Shown piece by piece: positions 62,714-64,000 of a DNA stretch of 64,000 nt. This DNA is from a virus. The stretch spans positions 55,800 through 119,799 of IMG/VR virus record IMGVR_UViG_3300033571_026375; one strand, given 5' to 3'. A program made the position numbers and the translations under genes. The notes below the pieces were generated by a model. The model did not search any database, was not told the DNA's origin, and saw only the letters and a list, made by a program, of their open reading frames with translations. The first letter of the stretch is position 1; each line of letters opens with the position of its first letter.

Positions 62714-62932
62714 ATGGCTAATTATAAAAAATGGTCTAGTAGTGAATTAGATTACATTCAGAATAATCATGCTGCATTATCTGATGACGGACTAGCGGCC
62801 AAGTTAACAGAAATGACAGGGCAAAATATCAGCACATCTATGATTCGTAGACAGCGTCGTAAGTTGGCTCTGAAAAAGAATAGGGGAAGACCAAAAAAGA
62901 TTAATACTACTAAGTCTTCTACTACAGTTTGA
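62714..62932 (+). CDS. Small HTH/AT-hook DNA-binding protein (72 aa)
   Basis: Residues about 7-48 form a helix-turn-helix (W-S-S-S-E-L-D-Y-I-Q, L-A-A-K-L-T-E, S-M-I-R-R-Q-R-R-K-L). An AT-hook, R57-G-R-P-K-K, follows in the Lys/Thr-rich tail. AAAGGA stands before the ATG. It is divergently transcribed from the late unit and ends at a terminator, so it is a one-gene unit. The fold resembles the HTH of the 278-aa protein. Likely a regulator that binds the half-sites in the divergent promoter. Confidence 0.75.
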   Translation: MANYKKWSSSELDYIQNNHAALSDDGLAAKLTEMTGQNISTSMIRRQRRKLALKKNRGRPKKINTTKSSTTV

Positions 62933-62965
62933 TAATTTAATTTAAATACTAATGTGTGTTGCAGC

Positions 62966-62988
62966 AAAGGCGGGGAAACTCGCCTTTT
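62966..62988 (+). terminator. Terminator of the HTH/AT-hook gene
   Basis: AAAGGCG pairs with CGCCTTT, extended by G-U and G-C pairs, around a GAAA tetraloop; TTTTGTTGT follows. The stem is strong and the T-tract moderate. It lies about 35 bp behind the stop codon and probably acts rightward. Confidence 0.8.
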
Positions 62989-63380
62989 GTTGTATATTAA
63001 CTGTATTTTTAGACAATAAAAGCTACTCTGGTTACTAGCAACAACCCATAAATTATTTAAGTTTATCATTAAAGTGGGTCTATAGGGGTGGTTTAGGTGA
63101 TACATTTACTTTATTGTGTCCTTATTATGTTTGTACCACCGGGCGATTTTCGAAGTTTGGGGGAAATGGGTAACATAAACGAAAAAACCCCCTAACCTAT
63201 TGTGGTATAAGGACTTAGGGTATATTTGCCCCCAAAAATTTGATGTAACTCCTTATGCCACAAGCACTTACAACAACTTTTTTTGGCATGACTCTTGCGA
63301 TAGCAAAAGGTGTGCCAATCGGGCCGATAAATCGTAAAAGTTTTGTCAAAATCTCTTGACATAAAAATTCCTATTTTTCT
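62989..63380. other. Non-coding stretch with strong RNA-like secondary structure
   Basis: No credible gene is seen on either strand. TTGTGGTATAAGGA (63200-63213) pairs with TCCTTATGCCACAA (63250-63263) with one G-U. TTTGGGGG (63156-63163) can pair either with CCCCC at 63188-63192 or with CCCCCAAA at 63229-63236, so the structures are mutually exclusive. A further hairpin (TTGGCA 63283-63288 with TGCCAA 63313-63318) contains an inner TTGC-GATA-GCAA stem. It could be a small RNA, a regulatory leader or an origin; the sequence does not decide. Confidence 0.5.
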
Positions 63381-63409
63381 CTTGAAGTTTCAAGAAAGCA
63401 TGGTATAAT
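63381..63409 (+). promoter_or_regulatory. Rightward extended -10 promoter with overlapping palindrome
   Basis: TTGAAG (63382-63387), 16 nt spacing, TATAAT (63404-63409) preceded by TG-n (extended -10). The -35 lies in the palindrome CTTGAAGTTTCAAG (63381-63394), a possible operator. Transcription would start near 63416, about 32 nt before the ATG at 63448. Confidence 0.8.
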
Positions 63410-63447
63410 GTCGATATAAGAAAAAGAGAAAAAAGAGAGAAAGAAAA

Positions 63448-63678
63448 ATGTTTGCTAACCTGATTGTTCTGAATACTGTGACTGAGTTGACCGAGTTCCT
63501 CAATAAGACTTCGCTCGATACTCTGGTGAATAGGGTTGCTTTTGCTGGTGATCTTCTGGCAAGGGTTAATAAGTTTAACCAGATTAACATAGATGAGGAA
63601 ATTGGATTCTGTGATGATGGTGGTTGGATTGAAGTTGACGAGATGGGCTATGTTGTGGATGATGCCTGGCTTCCCTAA
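63448..63678 (+). CDS. Small acidic protein, unknown function (76 aa)
   Basis: The ATG follows a purine-rich leader (GAGAGAAAG) and an extended -10 promoter. The N-terminal half is helical (L-T-E-F-L-N-K-T and L-V-N-R-V-A-F-A-G-D-L-L), the C-terminal half is very acidic ('DEEIGFCDDGGWIEVDEMGY'). Its GC is higher than that of the structural genes, as is that of the next gene. Probably an early protein of the phage. No family recognised. The acidic surface would suit a nucleic-acid mimic or inhibitor, but that is speculation. Confidence 0.75.
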   Translation: MFANLIVLNTVTELTEFLNKTSLDTLVNRVAFAGDLLARVNKFNQINIDEEIGFCDDGGWIEVDEMGYVVDDAWLP

Positions 63679-63719
63679 GTTATCCAACAATCCTACACTC
63701 TAAACAGAAAGAAAAAGAA

Positions 63720-64000
63720 ATGTATCCGATTATCCGAAATGCAAAACGACAAGCCAGAATGGTTTTCCTGGGAATAGCAATCCCTACCGAAGTGAAAAAC
63801 ATAGATGGTGAAGATATCCAAGTTGAGAAGGTGATCAAATTCAACCGAACCGCCCTGAAGAATATGGGCAAGCGTAAGGTGGAAAAGAACGATCCCCGCT
63901 TTGTGGGGGGTACTGATCATATGATCATGCGTGTGGGAAAGCCTGGCTCATCTGAGCGTGTGCAGGCTCTCGCCTCACAATATGCCGCGATTATGGAGTG
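63720..64000 (+). CDS. Unknown protein, partial at right edge (93 codons visible)
   Basis: The ATG lies 41 bp behind the preceding gene, with a weak purine-rich ribosome site (AGAAAGAAAAAG). The frame is open to the edge. The product begins M-Y-P-I-I-R-N-A-K-R-Q-A-R-M and is basic overall with many Lys/Arg in the middle (N-M-G-K-R-K-V-E-K-N-D). Codon use (CTG, AAG, GTG, CGT, GGC) and a GC near 50 percent differ sharply from the genes to the left. Not recognised; probably an early gene of the rightward unit. Confidence 0.7.
   Translation, partial: MYPIIRNAKRQARMVFLGIAIPTEVKNIDGEDIQVEKVIKFNRTALKNMGKRKVEKNDPRFVGGTDHMIMRVGKPGSSERVQALASQYAAIME

Noticed and set aside
63127-63195. Possible 22-residue leader peptide in the structured non-coding region
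   Set aside because: No ribosome site, and no dedicated promoter was found before it; its stop falls inside one pairing element, which is suggestive but not enough.
63356-63361. Perfect TTGACA as a -35 box
   Set aside because: No -10-like sequence lies 15-19 nt downstream; the TTGAAG/TATAAT promoter that follows explains the gene better.
1-64000. tRNA genes, insertion sequences, integrase or attachment sites
   Set aside because: None recognised on either strand; there is no direct evidence for a prophage state.

Overview
This window is part of the genome of a tailed double-stranded DNA phage (Caudoviricetes), probably uncultivated, with AT-rich structural genes (GC about one third by eye). 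Evidence: large terminase, portal, prohead protease with scaffold, HK97-fold capsid, tail tube and tape measure genes lie on one strand in standard late-module order. No sheath gene is seen, so a non-contractile (siphovirus-like) tail is most likely. Promoters of the TTGACA/TATAAT type and GGAG ribosome sites point to a bacterial host; nothing fixes which one.

Layout, read leftward from about 62.7 kb to base 1 in transcription order: (a) control and packaging: a small Cys-containing protein, a sigma-like factor, an HTH/coiled-coil protein (possible small terminase), GDP-mannose 4,6-dehydratase, HNH and ERCC4-type nucleases, large terminase; (b) head: portal, protease fused to scaffold (with a probable nested scaffold start), a probable decoration protein, capsid protein followed by a strong terminator, connector, small beta protein; (c) 29.1-50.9 kb: about 22 kb of giant adhesins (4690, 388, 433, 899 and 824 aa) with collagen-like, YadA-like, fibronectin III, LamG, cadherin/Ig-like and YHYH domains, placed between head and tail genes; (d) tail: completion proteins, tube, four small genes in the chaperone position, a 5391-aa tape measure, then a beta-roll fibre and two paralogous tail-tip proteins, the second cut by the left edge.

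To the right of 62.7 kb transcription turns rightward: a small HTH/AT-hook protein with terminator, about 0.45 kb of structured non-coding DNA, then two small genes of clearly higher GC that run off the right edge. A divergent promoter with three copies of one half-site lies at the switch point, and the sigma-like factor is the second leftward gene, so a regulator-plus-sigma switch to late expression is plausible.

Most unusual points: a complete set of HAD-phosphatase motifs inside the tape measure protein; a tape measure long enough for a tail near 0.8 micrometre; the enormous adhesin block in neck position; exact 7- and 19-residue tandem repeats in two virion or assembly proteins; and the structured non-coding region. 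All functional calls come from reading motifs and gene order; no database search was possible.
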